Below, one piece after another: positions 1 to 5,556 of a stretch of 5,601 nucleotides of DNA. How positions within the stretch are numbered: position 1 is the stretch's first letter; the number at the start of each line of letters is the position of its first letter. The stretch is from an uncultured Pseudomonadota bacterium (GTDB lineage Bacteria; Myxococcota_A; Polyangia; HGW-17). The position numbers and the translations under genes were made by a program. Where the stretch lies: contig CALKWH010000108.1 in the NCBI GenBank assembly GCA_938004375.1, positions 1 through 5,601 on the forward strand. Direction: 5' to 3'. The notes under the pieces are model-generated. The model was not told where the DNA came from. It saw only the letters and a list, made by a program, of their open reading frames with translations, and made no database searches.

Positions 1-44
1 CACCGAGATCTACACTCTTTCCCTACACGACGCTCTTCCGATCT
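1..44 (+). other. Illumina TruSeq (P5/read 1) adapter remnant
   Basis: These bases match the 3' part of the Illumina universal adapter, running into the read 1 primer site and ending in GCTCTTCCGATCT. There is no i5 index between the P5 part and the read 1 part, so the library was single-indexed. The sequence is not biological. The insert starts at 45. The minus-strand hsdM reading frame runs on into it and gains a false tail (DRKSVV) that should be ignored. Confidence 0.98.
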
Positions 45-1078
45 GACATCGAGCCGTTGGCCAGCACGAAGCCGGCGACACCTGCGGGCGCCAGGTGATG
101 CACCATGTGCTGCACCCAGGCGAAGTTGGCGTTGCCCTCCGGCGGCGTGCCGTACTGCCAGCGCTTGTCCTCGCGCAGGCGGTCGCCACCCCATTCGGAG
201 ATGTTGAACGGCGGATTGGCGAGGATGAAATCGGCCTTGAGATCGGGGAAGCGGTCGTTGTGGAAGGTGTCGCCTTGCTGGATGTTCCCGTCGATGCCGC
301 GGATCGCCAGGTTCATGTTGGCGAGGCGCCAGGTGGTGTAGTTCATCTCCTGGCCGTAGATCGAGATGTCGGCTTTGACGCGCCCGGCGTGCGCGCGAAT
401 GAACTCCACGCTCTGCACGAACATGCCGGAGCTCCCGCAACAGGGGTCGTACACGCGCCCCTGGTACGGTTCGAGCATCTCGACGAGCAGCTTGACGATG
501 CAGCGTGGGGTGTAGAACTCGCCGCCTCGCTTGCCTTCGGCGGAGGCGAACTGGGAGAGGAAGTACTCGTACACCCGGCCGAGCTGGTCGCGGGCGCGGC
601 TCTCCTGATCCCCCACGCGGATGTTGGCGACCAGGTCGATCAGTTGTCCCAGGCGCTGCTTGTCCAGCGCGGGGCGCGCGTAGTCCTTGGGCAGCACGCC
701 CTTGAGCTTGGGGTTGTCGCGCTCGATGGCGGCCATGGCGACGTCCACGGTCTGTCCCACCGACGCCTGCCGCGCCGCCGCCTGCAGCGTGCTCCAGCGG
801 GCTTCGGGCGGCACCCAGAAGATGTTGTCGCCGCGATACTCGTCCGGGTCCTCGGGATCGGCGCCGTGCTCCTGCATCGACAGCAGCTGCGCGTGGTGCT
901 CCTCGAACACGTCGCTGATGTACTTCAGGAACAGCAGCCCCAGCACGACGTGCTTGTACTCCGATGCGTCCATGCTGCCGCGCAGGGCATCGGCCATGGC
1001 CCACAGTTGCGCCTCGTAGCCGACGTTGGCTGCCGTGGTGCTCTTCGCAATGGTGGTGGATTTCTTTTGTCTTCCCAA
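45..1078 (-). CDS. hsdM: Type I restriction-modification system, DNA methyltransferase subunit M (3'-truncated)
   Basis: HsdM transfers a methyl group from S-adenosylmethionine to N6 of adenine. With HsdS it forms the modification enzyme, and with HsdR the restriction complex. Seen in the sequence: a helical N-terminal domain (about residues 20-175, including [20 protein letters not shown] and [11 protein letters not shown]); the FYTP block (residues 188-191) that precedes the catalytic fold; the SAM-binding motif DPCCGSSG (211-218); and the catalytic motif NPPF (288-291) typical of N6-adenine methyltransferases. About 344 residues are genuine; family members are usually near 500, so the C-terminal third is missing because the fragment ends at 45. 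The start is TTG at 1078-1076, chosen because a strong AGGGAGGG lies 4 nt upstream. It is transcribed divergently from the replication operon. hsdS and hsdR would lie beyond the fragment. Family assignment is very secure; whether it is element cargo or host DNA is open. Confidence 0.97.
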
Positions 1079-1082
1079 GGTG

Positions 1083-1090
1083 CCCTCCCT
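1083..1090 (-). promoter_or_regulatory. Ribosome binding site fixing the TTG start of hsdM
   Basis: Read on the minus strand this is AGGGAGGG, ending 4 nt before the TTG at 1078. No in-frame ATG occurs near residue 1, and the N-terminal domain begins shortly after this start, so TTG is the likely initiation codon. Confidence 0.8.
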
Positions 1091-1099
1091 GTAGTCTCC

Positions 1100-1128
1100 G
1101 GTCTATGGCACTGACCACAGAAAGTCAA
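1100..1128 (-). promoter_or_regulatory. Candidate hsdM promoter (weak -10)
   Basis: On the minus strand there is a good -35 element, TTGACT (1128-1123), then a 17 bp spacer and TAGACC (1105-1100), a poor -10 with three of six consensus bases. Transcription would begin about 15 nt before the hsdM start codon, a short leader that still includes the ribosome binding site. A second possibility is the perfect minus-strand TATAAT at 1211-1206, which has no good -35. Neither is certain. Confidence 0.35.
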
Positions 1129-1194
1129 TACCTGGCGTTTTGTATCACGAGAGACTGCACCGGGTAACAAATGATCGCAATATGCGTTTTTGTA

Positions 1195-1222
1195 TTGACA
1201 GTGCAATTATAGTGACTATACT
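1195..1222 (+). promoter_or_regulatory. Strong sigma70 promoter of the rightward operon
   Basis: There is a perfect -35 TTGACA (1195-1200), a 16 bp spacer and the -10 TATACT (1217-1222, five of six consensus bases). The expected transcription start is about 1228-1231. That is downstream of the ATG at 1225, which therefore cannot be the first codon. It drives the small gene at 1255 and, if the hairpin at 1733-1779 is passed, the AlpA-like and primase-helicase genes. Confidence 0.8.
1208..1220 (+). promoter_or_regulatory. Operator-like palindrome over the -10 box
   Basis: TATAGT-G-ACTATA is a perfect 6 bp inverted repeat around one central base. It covers four of the six -10 bases of the rightward promoter and overlaps a perfect minus-strand TATAAT (1211-1206). 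A dimeric repressor bound here would block the rightward promoter. TGACAG also occurs as a direct repeat at 1197-1202 and 1226-1231 on either side. The binding protein is unknown; the AlpA-like protein or an outside phage-type repressor are candidates. Confidence 0.5.
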
Positions 1223-1245
1223 TCATGACAGCGGGATGGTTCCGC

Positions 1246-1249
1246 GGAG
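1246..1249 (+). promoter_or_regulatory. Ribosome binding site selecting ATG 1255
   Basis: GGAG lies 5 nt upstream of the ATG at 1255. The in-frame ATG at 1225 has no such site and lies at or before the predicted transcription start, so 1255 is preferred. Confidence 0.65.
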
Positions 1250-1254
1250 TTCCC

Positions 1255-1619
1255 ATGCGTCGAACTGGTTCTAATTCTCATATTTTCAAGGCACTTCGCA
1301 GGATCGAAGCGCAGATGCAGAACCTCTGCGACAGCCACGGTGGAGACGATCTCAGCCTCTGGGATCACTGGCGCGATGAGAATCTTTATTACGTTCTACG
1401 AAATAAAAGAAACCGACTGATGAACATGGCCGCCTATCGTCAGGCGCGTCTCGAGTACCAGGATTATTGCCGTCGCCTGGGAGTGAGTGACGCCGAAACC
1501 CGGAAGATGACCCACGCCGAATTTGGTGAGGAGTCGTTCCGCCGCAGCGCCCCCGAGAGCCCATCGAGCGCTCTCCCCTCCTCCTCGACAAGAGCCTGTT
1601 CCTGTGCGCGTTCTCGTGA
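1255..1619 (+). CDS. Small hypothetical protein, first gene of the rightward operon, probable frameshift near its 3' end
   Basis: I do not recognise this family. From ATG 1255 it encodes a charged, probably helical protein (HIFKALRRIEAQMQNL, then LYYVLRNKRNRLMNMAAYRQ). No membrane segment or known catalytic motif is seen. Beyond about residue 95 the open frame turns into Ser/Pro/Thr-rich sequence typical of wrong-frame reading in GC-rich DNA. It runs without a stop through a terminator-like hairpin and joins the AlpA-like gene, giving an apparent open frame of 1255-2067. In the -1 frame from about 1533, third positions are nearly all G or C and the peptide REPIERSPLLLDKSLFLCAF ends at TGA 1617-1619. 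One extra C in the run at 1550-1554 would restore a 121-residue protein with that tail. The coordinates given assume this repair. An alternative is a genuine 270-residue fusion ending at 2067, which I consider less likely. Confidence 0.55.
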
Positions 1620-1732
1620 GCATCGCGCGGCCTCCTCCACGCCGCGCACGGCAACAGCCGACGGCGATGGCTCAGGTCCATCCACCGACGACCCTGATCC
1701 AGCACTAGTTCCCACAACAACAAGTCAAAAAC

Positions 1733-1779
1733 AGGCCGATTCGACGCAGGCAATTCCGCCGGCGCGGATCGGCCTTTTT
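1733..1779 (+). terminator. Rho-independent terminator or attenuator hairpin
   Basis: The left arm 1733-1751 pairs with 1758-1775. The outer stem is AGGCCGATTCG with CGGATCGGCCT (11 pairs including one G-T wobble). An unpaired A is followed by three more pairs, one mismatch and a final GGC/GCC pair block closing a 6-base AATTCC loop. TTTTT follows at 1775-1779. On the other strand the hairpin is followed by TGTTTTT, so it may act in both directions. Its place directly ahead of the AlpA-like gene, inside a formally open frame, argues against that frame being translated throughout and suggests controlled read-through. Confidence 0.75.
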
Positions 1780-1795
1780 CATTCTCGCGACCGCC

Positions 1796-1804
1796 AAGGA
1801 GAGG
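1796..1804 (+). promoter_or_regulatory. Ribosome binding site of the AlpA-like gene
   Basis: AAGGAGAGG lies 8 nt before the ATG at 1813. This near-ideal site supports independent initiation there rather than a long fusion protein starting upstream. Confidence 0.8.
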
Positions 1805-1812
1805 TCCATTCC

Positions 1813-2067
1813 ATGAAGACAAACACAAAACAACTACTCAAACAAGATCCCAGCAACCTCATCATCGAGCCGCTGCTCACCGAAAAGGAAACGTGCGAGT
1901 ACCTGCACGTCGGACGCAGCACGCTCAACCGTCGTCGCCTCTCTGGCGATATCCCATGGATCAATCTGGGGCAGGGGGCCAAGTGTGTTATCCGGTTCCG
2001 CAAACGGGACCTGGACGCCTACCTGGAACGCTGCACGAAGGATCCTCTGGAGGTGCGCCATGCGTAG
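1813..2067 (+). CDS. AlpA/excisionase-like helix-turn-helix DNA-binding protein
   Basis: This 84-residue protein carries a MerR/excisionase-type helix-turn-helix over about residues 20-75. LLTEKETCEYLHVGRSTLNR supplies the two helices, followed by the short wing around WINLGQGAKCVIRF and a closing helix RKRDLDAYLERC. Proteins of this size and layout (HTH_17/AlpA family) regulate integrase or excision genes in P4-like satellites and integrative elements, or act as recombination directionality factors by bending DNA at att sites. Its own ATG has a strong AAGGAGAGG, and its length is normal for the family, so it is called as a separate gene although the frame is open upstream. It ends by overlapping the next gene by 8 nt, implying translational coupling. 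Its binding site is not known; the palindrome at 1208-1220 and the repeats downstream are candidates. Family call secure, exact role inferred. Confidence 0.85.
   Translation: MKTNTKQLLKQDPSNLIIEPLLTEKETCEYLHVGRSTLNRRRLSGDIPWINLGQGAKCVIRFRKRDLDAYLERCTKDPLEVRHA
2049..2054 (+). promoter_or_regulatory. Ribosome binding site selecting ATG 2060
   Basis: GGAGGT lies inside the 3' end of the AlpA-like gene, 5 nt before ATG 2060. It chooses this start over the upstream in-frame ATG at 1985, which would lie deep inside the previous gene and has no such site. Confidence 0.8.
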
Positions 2068-2593
2068 TTTGTATCTCACGGAGGTGGGAGAAACCCAACT
2101 GCCAAGCGGCCTGCAGCTCATTCTCTCCGATGCCGATGGAAGGATGAACACGCCTGAAATGACTAACTACCTGCGCGATCTTGGCCGGATGAAACCGGAG
2201 AAGGCCGGGCGCCAGGCACGCAAAGTAGACTGGGAGGTTGTCCTCCCGGCGGGAATCATGGCCGTGCGGCTGTACCACTTCGCGTGGGACCGCATCGACC
2301 AGGAGCACCTGGAGTGCGGCACCCATGCCTCGGTGTTCTGCCGGCGGCATGAAACCTGGCACACCCTGACGATGTTTTACCGCGTCCCGGAGGGCTTCGT
2401 CTTTCCGGAGCCCGGGCTGCATCCGGGCAACCACTTCGGCGCGAAGGTCTCCTACTACGCGCCAGGTACCGCCGTGAAGGTGCCCCCGTCGAAGGGCTGC
2501 AAGTGGGTGCGTCCACTCCCGGACGATCTGACCACGCTGTCGGAGCTCCCGCGCCTGTTCTGGCCGCTCGACGAGCCTGACCCCTGCAACTAG
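2060..2593 (+). CDS. Hypothetical protein between the AlpA-like gene and the primase-helicase
   Basis: This 177-residue soluble protein has no signal peptide or membrane segment, and I do not recognise its family. A polar N-terminal part (residues 1-55) is followed by a mixed, probably beta-rich domain with AGIMAVRLYHFAWDRID, four cysteines and several histidines in the middle, and ends in YYAPGTAVKVPP, KGCKWVRPLPDDL and FWPLDEPD. The aromatic/proline-rich tail faintly recalls the final strand region of primase-polymerase domains (an APGS-like turn, then a W or Y followed by PLPDWL-like residues). I saw no catalytic Asp pair, so that is only a weak hint. The start overlaps the AlpA-like stop (ATGCGTAG) and the primase-helicase begins 34 nt after it, so the three genes form one operon. 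A role in replication or its control is inferred from position only. Confidence 0.8.
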   Translation: MRSLYLTEVGETQLPSGLQLILSDADGRMNTPEMTNYLRDLGRMKPEKAGRQARKVDWEVVLPAGIMAVRLYHFAWDRIDQEHLECGTHASVFCRRHETWHTLTMFYRVPEGFVFPEPGLHPGNHFGAKVSYYAPGTAVKVPPSKGCKWVRPLPDDLTTLSELPRLFWPLDEPDPCN

Positions 2594-2616
2594 TCGACCG
2601 TTGAAGTCCCGCTCCC

Positions 2617-2623
2617 TGAGGTG
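2617..2623 (+). promoter_or_regulatory. Ribosome binding site selecting ATG 2628
   Basis: TGAGGTG lies 4 nt before ATG 2628. The in-frame TTG at 2601 has no comparable site and would add only nine unconserved-looking residues, so 2628 is preferred. Confidence 0.7.
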
Positions 2624-2627
2624 CACC

Positions 2628-5468
2628 ATGTATGACCAAGCCACAACCTTCCCTGACGGCATCATTGGCGAGAAGCGCTCCCGCACGCATCAGCGGGTGT
2701 CCGCTTCCGAGATCTTCGCGAAGTTGATGGACCCGGACCACGGCGACCGGATCACTGAGCTGCGTCGGCTGGCGAACGACCCTGCCACTACGGACGTGGT
2801 CATCGACAAGTACAAAAAGTCCCTTCCGGCAACCGTTTGGCAATCGCTGTTTCGCGAGGGGCTCGATCGTCGCAAAGCCAACGTCGAGGCCGCCACCGGG
2901 TTCGTCCCCATCGACATCGATGCGAAGGACAACCCCGATGTGGAGCTGCCGCAGATGAAGCAGAAGGTCGCCGAATTGAAGTTCGTGGAGGGCGTCTGGA
3001 TTTCACCGAAGGGAGCGGGGCTGCACGGCGTCGCCCGCGTGCGGCTCCCGCGCGGCTTGCCGTATCGACAGGCCGCAGAGCAGGTCGTGGTGATCATCGA
3101 GGAGGCCACCGGCTTGAAGCTCGATCGGGCGATGCTCGATCCCGTCCAGGCGCTGTACCTCTCGTATGACCCGGAGGCCGTGCTCAAGGAGGAACATGAG
3201 GTGGAGCCGCTCTTGCCGTCGCCGCTGGGGCTGAGCTGCGCGTTGGGTCCTGCGCTGTATCAGGCGTGCCATGGCGGAGACCCCTTCCGTGATCGCTCCA
3301 GCTTCGCCACGCGCCTGGGTGGCCATATCGCGGCCGGCGAGCTCAAGGAGGACGATCCCTGGATCGAGGATGCGAAGGAGGCCATCTGCAAGTCCTCCGC
3401 GCACCCGACGGAGTGCAGGCGCAAGCTCGATGACTCCATCGAGTACGGCAAATCCACTTACGCACCGGACAAATTTTCCAAGGGCAAGGGCAAGCAGAGC
3501 GACGCGGAGGAGGCCTCCGGCATCGCGCAGACGTTCCTCGCGGATCATGTGCTGTGGAGCACCAACGTCTACGCCGAGAAGAGCGCGCGGCCGGTGTTCC
3601 GCCTGGTCGAGAGCACGCCGAACCCGCACTGGGTCGAGGTCAATGAGCAGGCGCTGCTGTGCATGATGGGCCTCGACAAGGACCCCGACCGCGCCTTCAA
3701 CGGCAAGGTGCTGTACGCGTTGTCGCTGATGGCGCAGGTGAAGGGTCCGGAGTGCGATCCGGCTGAGGTGAACAACCGCCTGATGAACCTGCGAAACGGC
3801 GTCTACGACACGGCCACGGGCACGCTCTCGGTCTGGACGCCGGAGATGAAGCTTTTGGGCTCGCTGCCGCGCGCATACCTGCATGCGGGTCACCCCAGCC
3901 GCGTTCCACCTGCGCGGAACCAGGTGCACCAGTTCCTGAAGCGCTACGGCAAGGACGTCTACAACCGGCTTCTTTACTGGGTGTTCCCGAAGATCTTCTC
4001 GCCCAGCGCCGGCAACTACATCATCTGCCTGGTCGGTCTTCCCGGCTGCGGCAAGACGACCCTGATGGAGGGCGTCTGTCTGCGCTGCGTCGGGGCCGAA
4101 GCGACCCTCCCGCTGGAGGTGGTCGAAAAGAACAGCCACGAGATGACGCAGTGGGAGGAGTGCTACTGGAACTTCTTCGACGAGATGTCTCCCGACGGAC
4201 TCCGGCGCTGCGAGATCCTCAAGCGCCTTGCGACCCAGAGCACCCTGACCGTGAACCCGAAGGGATCGCGCATCTACCCGGTACGCTGCGTGACCACGCC
4301 GGTGTTCGGCAGCAACATCATGATGTGGTTTCCGGAGAGTGACGGCGCCATCTTCGACCGCCTGATCGCGGTGTTCTTCACCGTGCGGTTCCGCCACATG
4401 CCCGGTCAGATCGAGGACCTGGGCGCCTACTTCGACACCATCCCGGAGGCGCACTGGGACTCGTTCTACTCCGACGTCCTCGACATCGCGCGTGAGAACA
4501 AACACACCAAGCCGCCCGTCGCGCAGATGGAAGCCGAATACAAGCTCTACCGCGACCGCATCTTCGTGTTCATGAGCAGCGCGGTACGCACCGCACCCGG
4601 CACCAAGACGCGCCTGGGCGCCATCGTGGAGATGTACCTGAAAGAGCACGAGGAGATCCGCAAGCGCGCAGCCCGCAACCACAAGGAGATCGAGCCAGAG
4701 AAGCGCGGTACCGGCACGCTCTACGACCTGGCTCGCAAGTACTGCGAGGTACTGGGGCTCACGGTCGAGCGGGACGGTCACACCAAGTGCGAGTTCGTGC
4801 GGGACGTGGCGTTCTCGCCAGAGACTTCATCCGCATCGCCGGAAGTGCTGAAAAGCGTTGATTTACCTGATGTATTCTGGGATGCCCAAGTTCAGCCTGG
4901 AAAAACCGCCCGCCCTGATCCGCAGGAAGAAAGCCTTGTTCCGCAAGGAGAATTTAACCCTCCTGCGGATAACTCCTGCGCTTTTCTTCCTATTCTTCAC
5001 GGAAAAAGAGAAGAAGAAGAAAAGAGAGAAGAAGATGAAGAAGAAGAGAGAGATGAGAATAGTAAAAGGGATAATGTCGGAAGCGCACGACTTATCCGCA
5101 TCGATGGCGAAAACCATAGCGATATCAATGGCTTTTCGCCGCAATCGCCAGCGGATGGACTTTCCAGCAGCGAAATGCGCATGCGCGCGAACCCTTCTGC
5201 AGCAAGGGAAATTCGCTCCTCCGGCTTGCGGATGGATTCCTCGACACCCTCCGCGATCGAGGTGGAGGCCCTCGTCGGCTACCGCCAGGACCTGCTCACC
5301 CGCATCCAGCGTGCGGAAGAACTCCACTACGACAACGCTGTAAGCATGCTGCCCCCGCGCCTGCGTCACCTGGTTGCCACCGTCGTGGCTGAGCTGGTCG
5401 ACAGCGGCCTGATCACCCTTGACGGTGATTGGCTGTGTGTGCCGGCATCAGGCGCGGAAGATCGTTGA
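2628..5468 (+). CDS. Primase-helicase: BT4734/VirE-N-like primase domain fused to SF3 (P4/D5-type) helicase
   Basis: This 946-residue replication initiator-type protein is expected to make primers and unwind DNA at an element's origin. N-terminal domain: KKSLPA (63-68); an Asp pair in PIDID (D96, D98), as in the metal site of archaeo-eukaryotic primases; SPKGAGLHG (126-134) with H133 as the likely nucleotide-binding His; then D171 and YLSYDPEA near 177-184, typical of BT4734-like/VirE N-terminal domains. A D5-N-like linker follows with MNLRNGVYDTATG. Helicase core: Walker A GLPGCGKTT (470-478, K476); Walker B WNFFDE (D518, E519); sensor VFGSN (N563); and the arginine-finger region FDRL (R578). 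After about residue 740 comes a low-GC linker with a run of charged residues (793-816), then a C-terminal helical domain (about 870-940) that may be a winged helix binding origin DNA. Last gene of the operon. Family call secure; origin role inferred. Confidence 0.93.
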   Translation: MYDQATTFPDGIIGEKRSRTHQRVSASEIFAKLMDPDHGDRITELRRLANDPATTDVVIDKYKKSLPATVWQSLFREGLDRRKANVEAATGFVPIDIDAKDNPDVELPQMKQKVAELKFVEGVWISPKGAGLHGVARVRLPRGLPYRQAAEQVVVIIEEATGLKLDRAMLDPVQALYLSYDPEAVLKEEHEVEPLLPSPLGLSCALGPALYQACHGGDPFRDRSSFATRLGGHIAAGELKEDDPWIEDAKEAICKSSAHPTECRRKLDDSIEYGKSTYAPDKFSKGKGKQSDAEEASGIAQTFLADHVLWSTNVYAEKSARPVFRLVESTPNPHWVEVNEQALLCMMGLDKDPDRAFNGKVLYALSLMAQVKGPECDPAEVNNRLMNLRNGVYDTATGTLSVWTPEMKLLGSLPRAYLHAGHPSRVPPARNQVHQFLKRYGKDVYNRLLYWVFPKIFSPSAGNYIICLVGLPGCGKTTLMEGVCLRCVGAEATLPLEVVEKNSHEMTQWEECYWNFFDEMSPDGLRRCEILKRLATQSTLTVNPKGSRIYPVRCVTTPVFGSNIMMWFPESDGAIFDRLIAVFFTVRFRHMPGQIEDLGAYFDTIPEAHWDSFYSDVLDIARENKHTKPPVAQMEAEYKLYRDRIFVFMSSAVRTAPGTKTRLGAIVEMYLKEHEEIRKRAARNHKEIEPEKRGTGTLYDLARKYCEVLGLTVERDGHTKCEFVRDVAFSPETSSASPEVLKSVDLPDVFWDAQVQPGKTARPDPQEESLVPQGEFNPPADNSCAFLPILHGKREEEEKREEDEEEERDENSKRDNVGSARLIRIDGENHSDINGFSPQSPADGLSSSEMRMRANPSAAREIRSSGLRMDSSTPSAIEVEALVGYRQDLLTRIQRAEELHYDNAVSMLPPRLRHLVATVVAELVDSGLITLDGDWLCVPASGAEDR
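4918..4970. repeat. Nested inverted repeat in the primase-helicase gene
   Basis: ATCCGCAGGA (4918-4927) is exactly inverted as TCCTGCGGAT (4961-4970). Between them CCTTG (4934-4938) pairs with CAAGG (4944-4948) around a 5-base loop. CTCCTGCG is also directly repeated at 4960-4967 and 4973-4980. There is no T-run, so it is not terminator-like. Confidence 0.7.
5001..5070. repeat. Polypurine tract encoding a charged Lys/Arg/Glu/Asp linker
   Basis: Only four of these 70 bases are pyrimidines, with many GAA/GAG/AAG-like units but no exact tandem array. The pyrimidine-rich stretch just upstream contains CTTTTCTTC (4981-4989), the exact complement of GAAGAAAAG (5016-5024), so a hairpin or triplex is possible. 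In protein it gives a highly charged linker (about residues 793-816), probably disordered. Confidence 0.8.
5106..5140. repeat. Imperfect inverted repeat, 12/13 base arms
   Basis: GGCGAAAACCAT (5106-5117) is inverted as ATGGCTTTTCGCC (5128-5140), with one unpaired C at 5132, around a 10-base spacer AGCGATATCA. It sits immediately after the forward TTATCCGCA and may be part of the same origin-like structure or a protein binding site. Confidence 0.7.
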
Positions 5469-5556
5469 TCTACAAGGGAAATGCCTGAAATGTCGTATTT
5501 ATCGTGGTACAAGTGATCGACTGAGTACCTCTTCCAGATCGCTTTTCATGAATCAT
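5469..5556. other. Tail of insert with no supportable gene
   Basis: These 88 bases after the primase-helicase stop contain only an 11-codon ATG frame at 5481 and a few codons from ATG 5549 that run into the adapter. GGTAC (5506-5510) and GTACC (5525-5529) could form a small stem, but no T-run follows, so I do not call a terminator. Confidence 0.6.

Larger units (their letters stand above)
1620..1812. other. Probable non-coding spacer between the first gene and the AlpA-like gene
   Basis: If the first gene ends at 1619, this 193 bp stretch is untranslated although it is formally open in one frame. It contains the hairpin/T-run at 1733-1779 and the ribosome binding site at 1796-1804. I see no convincing promoter between the hairpin and the AlpA-like start, so that gene probably depends on read-through from 1195-1222. 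Confidence 0.5.
4829..5233. other. Candidate replication origin embedded in the primase-helicase gene
   Basis: ATCCGCA occurs five times here: forward at 4829-4835, 4918-4924 and 5094-5100; reverse at 4964-4970 and 5227-5233. A reverse copy with one change lies at 5150-5156. I noticed only one other exact copy in the window (4656-4662). Two copies extend to TTATCCGCA (reverse 4964-4972, forward 5092-5100), one base from the E. coli DnaA box TTATCCACA, and they face each other across the low-GC purine tract. ATCCGCATCG is shared by 4829-4838 and 5094-5103. By hand count 4861-5160 is about 47% GC, dropping to 35% in 4981-5040, against about 68% in 4081-4140. Repeats, an easily melted segment and a linked helicase gene fit an iteron-type origin, as in the lambda O gene. 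Inference, not proven. Confidence 0.4.

Noticed and set aside
211..218. Altered SAM motif (GSSG in place of the more usual GSGG) as a sign of inactive HsdM
   Set aside because: The substitution is conservative and the rest of motif I and NPPF are intact, so I do not infer loss of activity.
95..1114. Long plus-strand open frame opposite hsdM
   Set aside because: It is antisense to a clearly conserved methyltransferase, is rich in Ala, Val, Leu and Arg as expected for a shadow frame in GC-rich DNA, and shows no family motif.
1225..1254. Upstream ATG 1225 as the start of the first rightward gene
   Set aside because: It lies 3 nt after the -10 box, at or before the predicted transcription start, and lacks a ribosome binding site. 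ATG 1255 has GGAG at proper spacing.
2601..2627. TTG 2601 as the primase-helicase start
   Set aside because: No ribosome binding site precedes it, while ATG 2628 has TGAGGTG 4 nt upstream.
3003..4781. 592-codon minus-strand open frame inside the primase-helicase
   Set aside because: It lies opposite the Walker motifs of the real protein. The stop-free run reflects high GC3 in the sense gene; its composition is His/Arg/Val-rich with no recognisable domain.
4858..5343. Plus-strand Lys-rich frame overlapping the C-terminal part of the primase-helicase
   Set aside because: It has no ribosome binding site that I can support, and its Lys/Arg/Ser runs are explained by reading the purine tract in another frame.
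5506..5529. Small hairpin after the primase-helicase gene as its terminator
   Set aside because: The stem is only 5 bp with a 14-base loop and no T-run follows directly.
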